This document shows positions 5,775 through 14,552 of a stretch of 64,000 bases of DNA, in pieces. The stretch's first letter is position 1, and each line of letters opens with the position of its first letter. This DNA comes from Rhodococcus sp. KRD162 (GTDB lineage Bacteria; Actinomycetota; Actinomycetes; Mycobacteriales; Mycobacteriaceae), in the NCBI RefSeq assembly GCF_017168335.1, contig NZ_JABFAU010000009.1, positions 1-64,000 on the forward strand, read 5' to 3'. Both the position numbers and the translations under genes were made by a program. The notes below the pieces were generated by a model. That model did not search any database and was not told the origin of the DNA. It saw only the letters and a program-made list of their open reading frames with translations.

Positions 5775-6833
5775 GTGACGCGTCGACGAATCCCGGTGGT
5801 GATCATCGCGGGCTTCCTCGGCGCCGGGAAGACGACTCTGCTCAATCACCTGCTGCGCAACGACGCAGGGATTCGAATCGGCGTCGTGGTGAACGACTTC
5901 GGGGCCATCAACATTGATTCCATGCTGGTGGCAGGGCAGGTCGATTCGATGATCTCGCTCGGCAACGGATGCATCTGCTGCGCGGTCGATCTCGACGACA
6001 TGGATGCGATGTTCGATGCGCTCGCACATCGGCGTTCGAGCATCGACGTGATCGTGGTGGAGGCAAGTGGGCTGGCCGAACCCCGCAACCTGATCCGAAT
6101 GGTGCGCGGCAGCGAGAACGAGTTCATCGTCTACGGCGGGCTCGTCGTAGTGGTCGACGCCGTGGAGTTCCCGCAGACCCGTGTACTGCACCCCGAAATC
6201 GACCAGCACCTGCAGTTGGCCGACCTCGTGGTGTTGAACAAGTCCGATGCCGTCTCGGCATCCGAACGCTCCGACCTCGAGTTCACGGTGCGCGGCGTTG
6301 TAGGTGAGGTGCCCGTCGTACCGGTCGCCTTCGGTCGAGTGGACCCACTGTTGCTGTTCGACCGTCGTGAGGATCGTGCTGTCGAGTCGACGATCGCCGT
6401 GCAATTGTCGCTCGACGAGCTCCTCCGTCAGCAGCATTTCGAGCATGACGACGAACACGACGACTGCGACCACCACCTACACGCGCAGTACTCGCACACC
6501 GAGTTCGTCACCACCGATCCGATCGAACCGCGACGGTTGATCGAGTTCCTGGAGAATCCCTCGGGAAATCTCTACCGCATCAAAGGTGTCGTGTATTTCG
6601 CGATACCGGGCTACATGCAGAAATTCATCGTCCATACCGTGGGTCGCCACATTCGTCTCGAAGCGACGTCGTGGTCGAGGGGTGAGACCGAACAGACCTC
6701 GCTGGTGCTGATCGGTACCGAACTCGACACATCGGTAGTGGAGAAACGGCTGCGGGCCTGCGTGCGGGAACCGGCCGAGCGCTGCGATGCCTCGTCGATG
6801 CTCCCGGTCCATCGCTACCTCGACACGGCGTAG
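5775..6833 (+). CDS. COG0523/CobW-family metallochaperone GTPase
   Basis: 352 residues. The P-loop is GFLGAGKTTLLNH (about residues 12-24), the metal-binding CxCC motif is NGCICCAV (about 62-70), and the NKSD GTP-specificity motif lies near 155. A His/Asp-rich loop (EHDDEHDDCDHHLHAQ) lies before the CobW C-terminal domain, which begins at about residue 250. The family delivers metals, mainly zinc or cobalt, to client proteins. The His-rich loop favours zinc or nickel handling. The GTG start is 11 bp after the amidase remnant. The gene ends 3 bp from the convergent moaE gene. The exact metal cannot be read from the sequence. Confidence 0.85.
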   Translation: MTRRRIPVVIIAGFLGAGKTTLLNHLLRNDAGIRIGVVVNDFGAINIDSMLVAGQVDSMISLGNGCICCAVDLDDMDAMFDALAHRRSSIDVIVVEASGLAEPRNLIRMVRGSENEFIVYGGLVVVVDAVEFPQTRVLHPEIDQHLQLADLVVLNKSDAVSASERSDLEFTVRGVVGEVPVVPVAFGRVDPLLLFDRREDRAVESTIAVQLSLDELLRQQHFEHDDEHDDCDHHLHAQYSHTEFVTTDPIEPRRLIEFLENPSGNLYRIKGVVYFAIPGYMQKFIVHTVGRHIRLEATSWSRGETEQTSLVLIGTELDTSVVEKRLRACVREPAERCDASSMLPVHRYLDTA

Positions 6834-6836
6834 CTC

Positions 6837-7250
6837 CTACAGTCCGACCCACTCGGTACGTCCGCCCTCGAATCCCTGCCGCTTCCAGATCGGAACCTCG
6901 GCCTTGATGCGCTCGACCAGACGGGCGCAGGCCGCGAAGGCCTCGGCGCGGTGAGCCGAACCGACGGCAGCGACGAGGGCGAGATCGCCGACCCGCAGGT
7001 CGCCGACACGGTGTACCGCCGCCACGGTGAGACCGGTCTCGGCCGAGACCTCCGCGCAGCATCGGCTCAAGAAGCGCTCCGCGTCGGGGTGGGCGCGGTA
7101 TTCGAGGGTCTCGACGGCGTGGCCCTCGTCGTGATCACGCACGATCCCGCTGAACAGCACAACCGCGCCGTGACGTGAATCCTGCACTGCCGCTTCTACT
7201 TCGGCGCTACTGAGTGGTTCACTGGAAATTCGTGCAACGAGCTCACTCAT
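6837..7250 (-). CDS. moaE: Molybdopterin synthase large subunit MoaE
   Basis: 137 residues from the ATG at 7250, preceded by GGAGGA at proper spacing. A longer frame to 7286 is possible but less likely. It transfers sulfur from thiocarboxylated MoaD to precursor Z (cPMP) to form molybdopterin. Visible family features are GAVVLFSGIVRDHDEG near the N-terminus, the HRVG block, and the active-site region IKAEVPIWKRQ with its conserved lysines. The start lies within the end of the moaC-moaB gene (8-bp overlap), so the three minus-strand Moco genes form one operon. Confidence 0.9.
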   Translation of the reverse strand: MSELVARISSEPLSSAEVEAAVQDSRHGAVVLFSGIVRDHDEGHAVETLEYRAHPDAERFLSRCCAEVSAETGLTVAAVHRVGDLRVGDLALVAAVGSAHRAEAFAACARLVERIKAEVPIWKRQGFEGGRTEWVGL

Positions 7251-8262
7251 CGTGGGGTCCTCCTCCGGCGATCTGGGCCAACACATGGTCCAGCAATGGA
7301 TCGAGTACGGCGAGACCGTCCTTGACGCCGCCGGGCGAACCCGGCAGATTGACGATCAGCGTGCGTCCGATCAGCCCCGACACACCCCGGCTGAGCACCG
7401 CGTGCGGCGTCGCAGATGTTCCGCGGGTCCGGATCGCGTCGGCGATTCCGGGCATGTCCGTATCGAGGAGCGCTGCCGTGGCCTCCGGCGTCGCGTCGGT
7501 CGGGGACACTCCGGTGCCTCCGGTACTGATGATCAACGACGGTTCCCCGCGTAGCGAGTCCTGCAGTCCGGCCGCGATATCGGCATCGGCATACACCAGC
7601 GGACCCCGCACGGTGAAGCCTCGATCGGTCAACCAGCCGGCGATCGCCGGGCCGGTGGTGTCCGGTCGTGTTCCCCGCGCGCCACCGGTGGAGGCCACCA
7701 ACACCGTTGCCGATCGTGCCGACTCCGCCCTCGGTGCGGCCGACTCCGGAGGGAAGCCCTGCTCCTGATCGCGCTGCCAATGGCCGTGTTTGCCGCCGTC
7801 CTTGGTGATCAGCCGAACGCCGTTCATCGTTGCGGCAGGGTCGACTGCCTTGACCATGTCGTGCAAGGTCAGCCCGGCCACCGCCACGGCCGTCAGTGCC
7901 TCCATCTCCACTCCGGTGCGGCCGGTGGTGCGCGCTGTGGCCTCGACCGTGATGGTCGAGTCGGTGAACCCGAACGAGATCTTCACCGAGGAGAGCGCAA
8001 GCTGATGACACAGAGGAATCAGCTCCGAGGTTCGCTTCGCCGCCGAGATGCCCGCGATGCGCGCTGTGGCCAGGACATCGGCCTTGGGCATATCGTCTGC
8101 GCGCACGAGCGCGATGACCTCGGCGGTGGTGACGAACTCCCCGGCAGCGACGGCCGTTCGGGAGGTCTGCTTCTTGTGTGCCACATCGACCATGCGAGCG
8201 CGGCCCTGATCGTCGAGATGGGACAGGTGGGAGTGCGAGGCATCGGTGGTCACAGTGGCCAT
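7243..8262 (-). CDS. moaC: Fused MoaC-MoaB/MogA molybdenum cofactor protein
   Basis: 339 residues in two domains. Residues about 1-160 are MoaC (cyclic pyranopterin monophosphate synthase; motifs KKQTSRTAVA, LIPLCHQL, GVEMEALTAVA and MVKAVDPAATM). Residues about 185-335 are a MoaB/MogA-type adenylation domain (ISTGGTGVSPTD, PGSPGGVKDGL). The fusion links precursor formation with the late adenylation step and is known in some actinobacteria. The start overlaps the end of moeA by 13 bp and the stop overlaps the start of moaE by 8 bp, indicating translational coupling. Confidence 0.92.
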   Translation of the reverse strand: MATVTTDASHSHLSHLDDQGRARMVDVAHKKQTSRTAVAAGEFVTTAEVIALVRADDMPKADVLATARIAGISAAKRTSELIPLCHQLALSSVKISFGFTDSTITVEATARTTGRTGVEMEALTAVAVAGLTLHDMVKAVDPAATMNGVRLITKDGGKHGHWQRDQEQGFPPESAAPRAESARSATVLVASTGGARGTRPDTTGPAIAGWLTDRGFTVRGPLVYADADIAAGLQDSLRGEPSLIISTGGTGVSPTDATPEATAALLDTDMPGIADAIRTRGTSATPHAVLSRGVSGLIGRTLIVNLPGSPGGVKDGLAVLDPLLDHVLAQIAGGGPHDE

Positions 8263-9440
8263 ACTTCCACGTTGGATCCCGCCGCGAGTTCGGTTGTCTC
8301 GGAGTCGATGTCGATCAGAACATCAGCCCAGGCCAGTGCAGCGACCAAATGAGAGCCCGGGCCCGCCACGAGCTCGACCCGTCCGTCGTCGCGTAGCCTG
8401 CCGCGCAGCAACTGTCGTCTGCCCGGAGGGGACACGATCGCGTCGTGCAGCAGCGCCGTACCGGACGATATCGGAGGTAGGCCTGCGGCCCTGCGAACGA
8501 TGTTGCGCGCGAACATGATGTACGAGACAACCGTGCTGACGGGGTTGCCGGGGAAGCTGAGGACAGGAACGCCGTCGAACATCGTCATGCCCTGCGGCCC
8601 GCCCGGTTGCATGCGGACCGAACCGAAGGTGCCGCCCAGTGGGCGCAGCACGTCCTTGACCACCTCGAAGTCGCCCATCGAGACTCCGCCGGAGGTGATG
8701 ATCAGCTCCGCCGACTGTGTTGCCTCGTCGAGAACCTGTCGAAATCGGCTCGGATCGTCCGAGCTGCGCGCGACCATGACCACCTCGGCACCACTGGCTC
8801 GCAGATGCGCGGCCAGAGTGATGCCGTTCGAGTCGTAGATCTGGCCGGGGGTGAGCGTCGATCCGGCATCGACGAGTTCTGCACCGGTGGTCACCACAGC
8901 CACTCGCGGGCGTGAGCGGACGTCGACCTCGGCGTAGCCGACGGCCGCGAGCACCGAGATGTGCCGGGGTTCGAGCACTCGACTCGCCTCGACCAGCACT
9001 GTTCCGATGCGAACGTCGCTGCCCTGTTCGCGAACGAATTCACCTGGGGCGCGGCCTCGTTCGATCGTCACCGAGCCCTCGGTGGTCACCGTGGTGTCCT
9101 CGACGGGGACGATGGCGTCGGCTCCCTCGGGAATCGGTGCGCCGGTCATGATCTTCGCCGCGCTACCCGAGGCCAGCACGGCCGATGCCGCCGGCCCCGC
9201 CGCGATGACGGTCGAGACCGGGAGAGTCACCGGAGTCGTGCTCACCGAACGTGAATCGACTGCGTAGCCGTCCATCTGCGAATTGCGGAACAGGGGCAGA
9301 TCGACCGGCGAACGCACGTCCTCGAAGCAGACTCGACCCAGTGCCTCGGCCAGCGGAATGCGCTGCGCAGGTCTGGTCGCCAGTGCCGCGAGCAGAGCCT
9401 CGACGGCCGCGGCGTGCTCCTCGACGGAAGTGGCGCTCAC
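8250..9440 (-). CDS. moeA: Molybdopterin molybdenumtransferase MoeA
   Basis: 396 residues from the GTG at 9440 (MSATSVEEHAAAVEAL, a typical family start). Longer frames to 9491 or 9533 exist. It inserts molybdate into adenylated molybdopterin. The family blocks are visible: RNSQMDGYAVD (N-terminal domain), KIMTGAPIPEGADAIVPVED, the MoCF domain with IYDSNGITL and ITSGGVSMGDFEVVKDVL, and LSFPGNPVS. It is the first gene of the minus-strand operon moeA-moaCB-moaE. The promoter region is shared with the divergent moaA gene about 150 bp away. Confidence 0.9.
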   Translation of the reverse strand: MSATSVEEHAAAVEALLAALATRPAQRIPLAEALGRVCFEDVRSPVDLPLFRNSQMDGYAVDSRSVSTTPVTLPVSTVIAAGPAASAVLASGSAAKIMTGAPIPEGADAIVPVEDTTVTTEGSVTIERGRAPGEFVREQGSDVRIGTVLVEASRVLEPRHISVLAAVGYAEVDVRSRPRVAVVTTGAELVDAGSTLTPGQIYDSNGITLAAHLRASGAEVVMVARSSDDPSRFRQVLDEATQSAELIITSGGVSMGDFEVVKDVLRPLGGTFGSVRMQPGGPQGMTMFDGVPVLSFPGNPVSTVVSYIMFARNIVRRAAGLPPISSGTALLHDAIVSPPGRRQLLRGRLRDDGRVELVAGPGSHLVAALAWADVLIDIDSETTELAAGSNVEVWPL

Positions 9441-9590
9441 TGCGCAGGTCCGGTGATCGCGCAGGTGTGCTGAGCCGTCATGGGTGACCATCCTAAGCAC
9501 GCCGATCAGACCGTCGAGTGTGGGCTGCGGCATACTGGGTAGACAGGTTCACGGCAGGCGTGATCGAGATCGACGAAGGCGAGGTACGAG

Positions 9591-10682
9591 GTGACGGTGG
9601 ACAGTGTCACCTCGCTCGGAATCCCGGTGATCGGGGGAGCTGCGCGCGGCAGTTCGCCCGGGCAGGCGAATTCCGTGGAGGATCGACCGGACGTACCCCA
9701 TCTGATCGACCGCTTCGGGCGCGTCGCACGAGATCTACGTATCTCCATCACCGAGAAGTGTTCGCTTCGCTGCACCTACTGCATGCCGGAGGAGGGCCTT
9801 CCGGCAATTCCTGCAGCGAATCTGCTCACCCCTGCCGAAATTGCCCGCGTGGTCTCGGTGTCGGTGCGTCTGCTGGGTATCCGCGACGTGCGTTTCACCG
9901 GAGGCGAGCCGCTCATGCGCCGCGACCTGGACGAGATCCTGCGGTTGTGCTCCGATGCGGCGGCAGGCGTGCCACTGTCGATGACCACCAATGCGGTCGG
10001 ACTCGAGCATCGGGCGAGTTCACTGGCCGACGCCGGGTTGACCCGGATCAACGTCTCTCTGGATTCGGTCGACCGGGCGGATTTCGCGCGCTTGACCCGT
10101 CGAGACCGGTTGCCCTCCGTGCTCGCAGGCATCCGAGCAGCCAAGCGAGCAGGCATCGGGCCGGTGAAGGTGAACGCAGTTCTGATGCACGACACGTTGT
10201 CCGGGGCAGTCGACCTGTTGCGGTGGTGCCTCGACGAAGGGGTGGCGCTTCGCTTCATCGAGCAGATGCCGCTCGACGCGGATCACGAATGGGCCCGCAA
10301 CAACATGATCGACGCCCAGACTCTGATCGACGAGTTGTCGATGGCGTTCGAGTTGCGCTCCGTGGGTCGCGCGGATCCGTCCGCGCCCGCCGAGGAGTGG
10401 AGCGTCGACGGTACGGACGCCACGGTCGGCATCATCGCGTCGGTGACGCGCTCATTCTGCGGGGACTGCGACCGAACGAGGGTCACCGCCGAAGGGACCA
10501 TTCGGTCGTGCCTGTTCAGTGACGACGAGACCGATCTGCGCGCAGCACTTCGCGGCGGTGCCACCGATCACGAGTTGGCCGACGTGTGGCGCGGAGCGAT
10601 GTGGAACAAGTGGGCGGGCCACGGCATCGACGCCGAGGGCTTCGTCCCGCCTGCGCGCAGTATGGGGGCAATCGGTGGGTGA
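9591..10682 (+). CDS. moaA: GTP 3',8-cyclase MoaA
   Basis: 363 residues. A radical-SAM enzyme catalysing the first step of molybdenum cofactor synthesis, GTP to 3',8-cH2GTP. The SAM cluster motif is CSLRCTYC after RISITEK. The C-terminal cluster is formed by [14 protein letters not shown] and the following cysteine (IRSCLF), and the protein ends in the conserved GG. The first 40 residues form a variable extension. The start is a GTG. The last bases overlap the start of moaD by 8 bp. Confidence 0.93.
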   Translation: MTVDSVTSLGIPVIGGAARGSSPGQANSVEDRPDVPHLIDRFGRVARDLRISITEKCSLRCTYCMPEEGLPAIPAANLLTPAEIARVVSVSVRLLGIRDVRFTGGEPLMRRDLDEILRLCSDAAAGVPLSMTTNAVGLEHRASSLADAGLTRINVSLDSVDRADFARLTRRDRLPSVLAGIRAAKRAGIGPVKVNAVLMHDTLSGAVDLLRWCLDEGVALRFIEQMPLDADHEWARNNMIDAQTLIDELSMAFELRSVGRADPSAPAEEWSVDGTDATVGIIASVTRSFCGDCDRTRVTAEGTIRSCLFSDDETDLRAALRGGATDHELADVWRGAMWNKWAGHGIDAEGFVPPARSMGAIGG

Positions 10683-10959
10683 TCTGCAGTCGACGAGCGA
10701 TGCCGTGCCGTCGACCCGTGTCGAGGTGCGCTATTTCGCCGCCGCGGTGGATGCCTCGGGCTGCGACTGCGAGTACATCACCGTGCCTTCCGGGGCAACT
10801 CTGAAGGATCTGCGGGACGAGATCCGATCGCGTCACGGTGCGCCGATGGAGCCGATCCTGCGAGTATCGGCGTATCTCGTCGGTGACGATCTCACCCGCG
10901 ATCTCGATCGTGCGATCGGCAGCAGAGTGGATGTCCTGCCGCCGTTCGCAGGTGGCTGA
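10675..10959 (+). CDS. moaD: MoaD-family sulfur carrier
   Basis: 94 residues from the GTG at 10675, which overlaps the moaA stop region by 8 bp. The beta-grasp fold is suggested by [14 protein letters not shown] and the segment [13 protein letters not shown]. The C-terminus PPFAGG ends in the Gly-Gly needed for thiocarboxylate formation by a MoeB-type enzyme. It is the sulfur-donating small subunit that works with MoaE, encoded on the other strand. Confidence 0.85.
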   Translation: MGDLQSTSDAVPSTRVEVRYFAAAVDASGCDCEYITVPSGATLKDLRDEIRSRHGAPMEPILRVSAYLVGDDLTRDLDRAIGSRVDVLPPFAGG

Positions 10960-10991
10960 CCTGCGCTCGGTTCAGCCACCTGCCGCAGCGC

Positions 10992-11840
10992 TCAGCGGCC
11001 GGTCTTCCACCAATCGTCGAACGGCGTCACCGGTACCGCGCGCTTGTGACGGGTCGCCATGAACATCTTCTCCAGCTTCTCGGCCACCTCGTCGGCGACC
11101 TCTCTGCCTTCGAGGTAGTCGTCGATCTGCTCGTATGTCACACCGAGCGCCTCCTCGTCCGGTAGAGCCGGGCGATCGTCTTCGAGATCGGCGGTGGGGA
11201 CCTTTCGCCACGTGCTCTCCGGTGCGCCGAGCTCGCGCAGCAGAGCGGCTCCTTGCCGCTTGCTCAAGCCCGTCAGCGGCGTCAGGTCGACGCCGCCGTC
11301 GCCGAATTTGGTGAAGAAGCCGGTGAGCGCCTCGGCGGCATGGTCGGTACCGACGACGACGTAGCCGAGCTCGCCTGCGATGGCGTACTGCGCAACCATT
11401 CGCTGCCGGGCCTTGACGTTCCCGCGCACGAAATCGCGCACCTCAGCGGTGCCCAACGCGTCTGCCGTTGCAGCTGCGGCGGCATCGGCCGCCTCCCTGA
11501 TGTTCACGGTGACCGTCCGGTCCGGTTCGATGAACCGCAGTGCGATGGCCGCATCGTCCTCGTCGGCCTGCACGCCGTAGGGGAGTCGAACGGCAACGAA
11601 CTCGGCCTCGTGACCGTCGGCCCGCAGCTCCGCTGCGGCCTGCTGACAGAGCTTGCCGGTGAGTGTGCTGTCCTGTCCGCCGCTGATCCCGAGCACATAT
11701 CCGGAGGCCGGCGTCGACGTCAGATAGTCCTTGAGGAAATCCACCCGCCGGCGGACCTCCGTGACCGGGTCGATGGTCGACTGCACAGCCAGCTCCCGCA
11801 TGATTCCGGTCCGCAGTTCCGAGTTGATGAGTCCCATCAC
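10992..11840 (-). CDS. nadE: Ammonia-dependent NAD+ synthetase
   Basis: 282 residues, the short NadE form without a glutaminase domain. It amidates deamido-NAD+ using ammonia and ATP. The ATP-pyrophosphatase loop is [15 protein letters not shown] (about residues 48-62). Other typical blocks are [45 protein letters not shown] and the C-terminal [15 protein letters not shown]. The start could be either ATG of the MM pair at 11840/11837. It is convergent with moaD and divergent from the kinase gene at 11904. Confidence 0.93.
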   Translation of the reverse strand: MMGLINSELRTGIMRELAVQSTIDPVTEVRRRVDFLKDYLTSTPASGYVLGISGGQDSTLTGKLCQQAAAELRADGHEAEFVAVRLPYGVQADEDDAAIALRFIEPDRTVTVNIREAADAAAAATADALGTAEVRDFVRGNVKARQRMVAQYAIAGELGYVVVGTDHAAEALTGFFTKFGDGGVDLTPLTGLSKRQGAALLRELGAPESTWRKVPTADLEDDRPALPDEEALGVTYEQIDDYLEGREVADEVAEKLEKMFMATRHKRAVPVTPFDDWWKTGR

Positions 11841-11903
11841 GTCATCCTAATGACGGGTGCACGGGAGCCGCCCGCACCCGCGCCGTGCGTAGTGTCGGTG
11901 GTC

Positions 11904-12686
11904 GTGAGCGCACCCTCCGACATCTTCGTCAAACGTGACCCCGACGCGCATCCGGACTTCTTCGCGGCCGAGGCGACCGGGCTGCGCTGGCTCGGCGAGG
12001 CAGGTGCGCCGGTCGTGCGGGTGCTCGGGCTCGGACCGACGTACATCGAGCTCGAACGCCTGGTTGCGGCCCGACCCACGCGCTCCGCCGCCGAGAGATT
12101 CGGGCGAGAGCTGGCAGGCGTGCACGCTGCGGGAGCGCTCGGTTTCGGTGCCCCGCCGACAGGCTCCGACGGGGCACCGTTCACCGGGCGACTGTTCATC
12201 GGCTCCCGTCCCATGAGCAGCACGGTGCATCGCACGTGGGGAGCCTTCTACGCAGCAGAACGAGTCCTACCTTTTCTGCGCATCGCTGTCGATGCCGGGA
12301 GCGTCACTGCGGCGGAGGCGTCGACGGTCGAATCGGCCTGCGCACGGGTGGCAGCGGGGGAGTTCGACGATGGCGAACCGCCGAGTCGGCTGCACGGGGA
12401 TCTGTGGAACGGCAATGTGTTCTGGACCGAGGCGGGCGTGGTGCTGATCGATCCGGCGGCCCACGGCGGGCATCGCGAGACCGATCTGGCGATGTTGGCC
12501 CTGTTCGGATGTCCGGGACTGGACGCGGTCATCGAGGGTTACCACGACGTTCGGTCACTGCGAGGCGGTTGGCGCGAGCGCATCCCACTGCATCAGCTTC
12601 ACCCGCTCGCCGTTCACGCTGCCGGACACGGCCGTTCCTACGGTGAGGCGCTGCACGCTGCGGCCGTCGCAGTCGAGAGACTGTGA
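11904..12686 (+). CDS. Fructosamine kinase family protein
   Basis: 260 residues from the GTG at 11904. An in-frame ATG at 11850 would add 18 residues but no domain sequence. The fold is an aminoglycoside-phosphotransferase-like kinase. DIFVKRDPDAHPDFFAAEA at the N-terminus, the catalytic loop RLHGDLWNGNVFW and the metal motif LIDPAAHGGHRETDLAML are those of fructosamine/ketosamine-3-kinases, which phosphorylate glycated proteins so that the sugar falls off. Substrate is inferred from family only. Confidence 0.85.
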   Translation: MSAPSDIFVKRDPDAHPDFFAAEATGLRWLGEAGAPVVRVLGLGPTYIELERLVAARPTRSAAERFGRELAGVHAAGALGFGAPPTGSDGAPFTGRLFIGSRPMSSTVHRTWGAFYAAERVLPFLRIAVDAGSVTAAEASTVESACARVAAGEFDDGEPPSRLHGDLWNGNVFWTEAGVVLIDPAAHGGHRETDLAMLALFGCPGLDAVIEGYHDVRSLRGGWRERIPLHQLHPLAVHAAGHGRSYGEALHAAAVAVERL

Positions 12687-12708
12687 ATCCGACTGTCGAT
12701 CCGCGGGG

Positions 12709-13308
12709 CTAGCCGACGCGAGTTGCTCTGCGTACCAAGTCTTCCCAGCCGTCGGCCAGCCGCTCCTTGGTCATTCCGAGATCGCGGTATTGGTGCAACA
12801 CCAACGTTGCTTCCAGTGGTGTGAGGAGCCAATGTGCGAGCAGCGGGATGTCTCCGTCCACGCCGGCGGCGCGGAGCAGCGAGACCACGTGCGTGAAGTT
12901 CACCATGTGCGCCGGCGCGGAGTATCGACCGTCGGCCGAAGTCTCGGCGGCGCGGAGTATTTCACCCTGGGTGCTGACGAATTCGAGCCGCGCCCGTCCG
13001 AAGGCGACGAGCCGGTCGACCGGATCGGCACCGGGGCCCAGTGGCGGGTCGCCGAACATGAAGGCGTGTTGCAACTTCTGCTCGGTGTGGTCGAGCAAGG
13101 CTCGCATCAGCCCGGCCCGGTTGCCGAAGCGGCGAAACACTGTGCCTTTGCCCACGCCGGCCCGGTGCGCCACCGCGTCCATGGTGATGGCGTCGGCCCC
13201 GATGGTCGCCACCAGATCCGTTGCGGCATCGAGCAGCAGGCGGCGGTTGCGTGCTGCGTCGCATCGCTCGGTGTCTTCACCCGCAATGGGCAGCATGGGG
13301 CGGGTCAC
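12709..13308 (-). CDS. TetR-family transcriptional regulator
   Basis: 199 residues from the GTG at 13308. The N-terminal DNA-binding domain contains NRRLLLDAATDLVATIGADA and the helix-turn-helix MDAVAHRAGVGKGTVFRRFG (about residues 35-55). The C-terminal ligand domain resembles regulators of flavin and quinone-type oxidoreductases but is not diagnostic. It is divergently transcribed from the FMN reductase gene at 13413, and a TetR-type palindrome lies between them (13337-13356), so it most likely represses that gene and itself. Confidence 0.85.
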   Translation of the reverse strand: MTRPMLPIAGEDTERCDAARNRRLLLDAATDLVATIGADAITMDAVAHRAGVGKGTVFRRFGNRAGLMRALLDHTEQKLQHAFMFGDPPLGPGADPVDRLVAFGRARLEFVSTQGEILRAAETSADGRYSAPAHMVNFTHVVSLLRAAGVDGDIPLLAHWLLTPLEATLVLHQYRDLGMTKERLADGWEDLVRRATRVG

Positions 13309-13336
13309 AGTGATCAGCTTACCCCGGCGGGAACAT

Positions 13337-13356
13337 AAATGGACCACAGTCCGTTT
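13337..13356. promoter_or_regulatory. TetR-type operator palindrome
   Basis: AAATGGACCACAGTCCGTTT has 8-bp arms matching at 7 positions around CACA. It lies in the short divergent region between the TetR gene and the FMN reductase gene, 56 bp before the reductase ATG. Confidence 0.65.
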
Positions 13357-13412
13357 TCATGGTTAGAATCGATCAGACGATCACGTCATCCGAACTTTCG
13401 AAGGAAGGTCTC

Positions 13413-13979
13413 ATGTCAGACGCTCAGGTACTCGTTCTCGTCGGCAGCTTGCGTGCCGAATCGATGAACAGGCAGATCGCCGAGACCGCCGTCACCGTGG
13501 CACCCTCCGGTGCCGAGGTCGTGGTGTACGACGGTCTGGGAGATGTCCCCTTCTACAACGAGGATGTCGACGTGGAGGGGGCCGTCCCCGCCGCCGCGCT
13601 CGATCTGCGCGCAGCGGCCGAGAAGGCGTCGGCCCTGCTGTTGGTCACGCCCGAATACAACGGCACCATTCCTGCCGTCTTGAAGAACGCCATCGACTGG
13701 CTCTCGCGTCCTTACGGTGCCGGCGCGATGGTCGGTAAGCCGGTCGTCGTCATCAGTGCATCGCCGAGTGGCAACGGGGCCAAGTGGGCACACGAGGACG
13801 CGAGCAAAGCGGTCCGTATCGCCGGTGGATCGGTGCTCGAGGACGTACAGCTCTCCATCGGCGGCACCGGCGACAAGTTCGGTTCGGCTCACCCGCGCGA
13901 GAACGCCGAGGTGTCCGGAGAAATCGGCCATGTGGTGGCCGAGTTGGTCAAGGCCTCGAATGAACTCGTCAACGCCTGA
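13413..13979 (+). CDS. NADPH-dependent FMN reductase-like flavoprotein
   Basis: 188 residues from the ATG at 13413, preceded by AAGGAAGG. A frame extension to 13359 lacks such a signal. The flavodoxin-like fold is shown by VLVGSLRAESMNRQ (phosphate loop, residues 7-20) and the active-site block TPEYNGTIPAVLKNAIDWLS. Such enzymes reduce FMN, quinones or azo compounds with NAD(P)H, often for detoxification. Control by the adjacent TetR protein suggests an inducible stress or xenobiotic response (inferred). Confidence 0.85.
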   Translation: MSDAQVLVLVGSLRAESMNRQIAETAVTVAPSGAEVVVYDGLGDVPFYNEDVDVEGAVPAAALDLRAAAEKASALLLVTPEYNGTIPAVLKNAIDWLSRPYGAGAMVGKPVVVISASPSGNGAKWAHEDASKAVRIAGGSVLEDVQLSIGGTGDKFGSAHPRENAEVSGEIGHVVAELVKASNELVNA

Positions 13980-13993
13980 CGCCTAAATGGTAT

Positions 13994-14008
13994 CGGAAAT
14001 CGTTTTCA
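13994..14008 (+). promoter_or_regulatory. Probable Zur box upstream of cysteine-free L36
   Basis: CGGAAATCGTTTTCA agrees with about 11 of 15 positions of the actinobacterial Zur palindrome TGAAAATGATTTTCA as I recall it. It lies 15 bp before the rpmJ2 start. Zinc-independent ribosomal protein paralogues are classic Zur-repressed genes. Confidence 0.5.
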
Positions 14009-14022
14009 TGTAGTCTCGGCTC

Positions 14023-14145
14023 ATGAAGGTGAGAAATTCTCTGAAATCGCTCAAGAACAAGCCCGGCGCGCAGGTGGTTCGTCGCCGCGGCACGATGTTC
14101 GTGATCAACAAGAAGGAGCCGCGGTTCAAGGCTCGGCAGCGCTGA
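14023..14145 (+). CDS. rpmJ: Ribosomal protein L36, zinc-independent paralogue
   Basis: A 40-residue gene ([19 protein letters not shown]...). Ordinary L36 binds zinc through cysteines and histidine (pattern C-C-C-H). This copy has no cysteine at all, so it is the C-minus form that replaces the zinc form in the large subunit when zinc is scarce. A Zur-like box lies directly upstream and a strong terminator follows at 14161-14199, so it is probably a single-gene zinc-starvation unit. A second, cysteine-containing copy is expected elsewhere in the genome near infA. Confidence 0.9.
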   Translation: MKVRNSLKSLKNKPGAQVVRRRGTMFVINKKEPRFKARQR

Positions 14146-14160
14146 CGCGAACGTCATCGA

Positions 14161-14199
14161 CGACGAGGGCCCCCGGATATGATCCGGGGGTCCTCGTCG
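14161..14199. terminator. Strong terminator after rpmJ paralogue
   Basis: Two arms of 18 bases (14161-14178 and 14182-14199; core CCCCCGGAT-ATG-ATCCGGGGG, outer CGACGAGG/CCTCGTCG) form a near-perfect stem. It isolates rpmJ from the nrd operon. Confidence 0.8.
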
Positions 14200-14350
14200 T
14201 GCATGGTCGACCGCCGATGACGATCGTCACAATGTGCGTCGACTCTCGTTGTGATGGACAACACGCCTCGCCTGTGACGTACGACACGCCGAACTGACGC
14301 GATTTTTTCCCGTGAGCAACCCTGTGACCAGCGAATACCATGAATGTTGT

Positions 14351-14398
14351 TCGCAACATGTCGTGTTGTAGGCAGATGTCGGACACAAGGTGTAGTGT
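14351..14398 (+). promoter_or_regulatory. Tandem NrdR boxes upstream of nrdHIE
   Basis: ACACAAGGTGTAGTGT at 14383-14398 fits the NrdR consensus (ACAC, 8 bases, GTGT). A second, weaker box TCGCAACATGTCGTGT lies at 14351-14366, exactly 32 bp away, three helical turns, as is usual for NrdR pairs. The flanking GATGTCGG preceding the strong box is repeated upstream of nrdF. NrdR represses these genes when dATP is high. The rest of the 407-bp gap (14146-14552) holds the terminator at 14161-14199 and no further gene that I can see. Confidence 0.75.
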
Positions 14399-14552
14399 TT
14401 GTCCGACCGAGAGGCCACAACTCGAAGAGCCTGAGAATGCGGGTTCGAGCAGGTCGAAGTCGCCCTGAGCGGGGGATGTTCTCGGTGCCACACGCAGAGC
14501 ACATCGGTCGCCATCGGTGCACCCGATGGCGACAAGGGAAAGAGGGACACCC

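Noticed and set aside
11253..11903. N-terminal extension of the fructosamine kinase frame
   Set aside because: It runs antisense through nadE. The kinase domain starts at the GTG at 11904.
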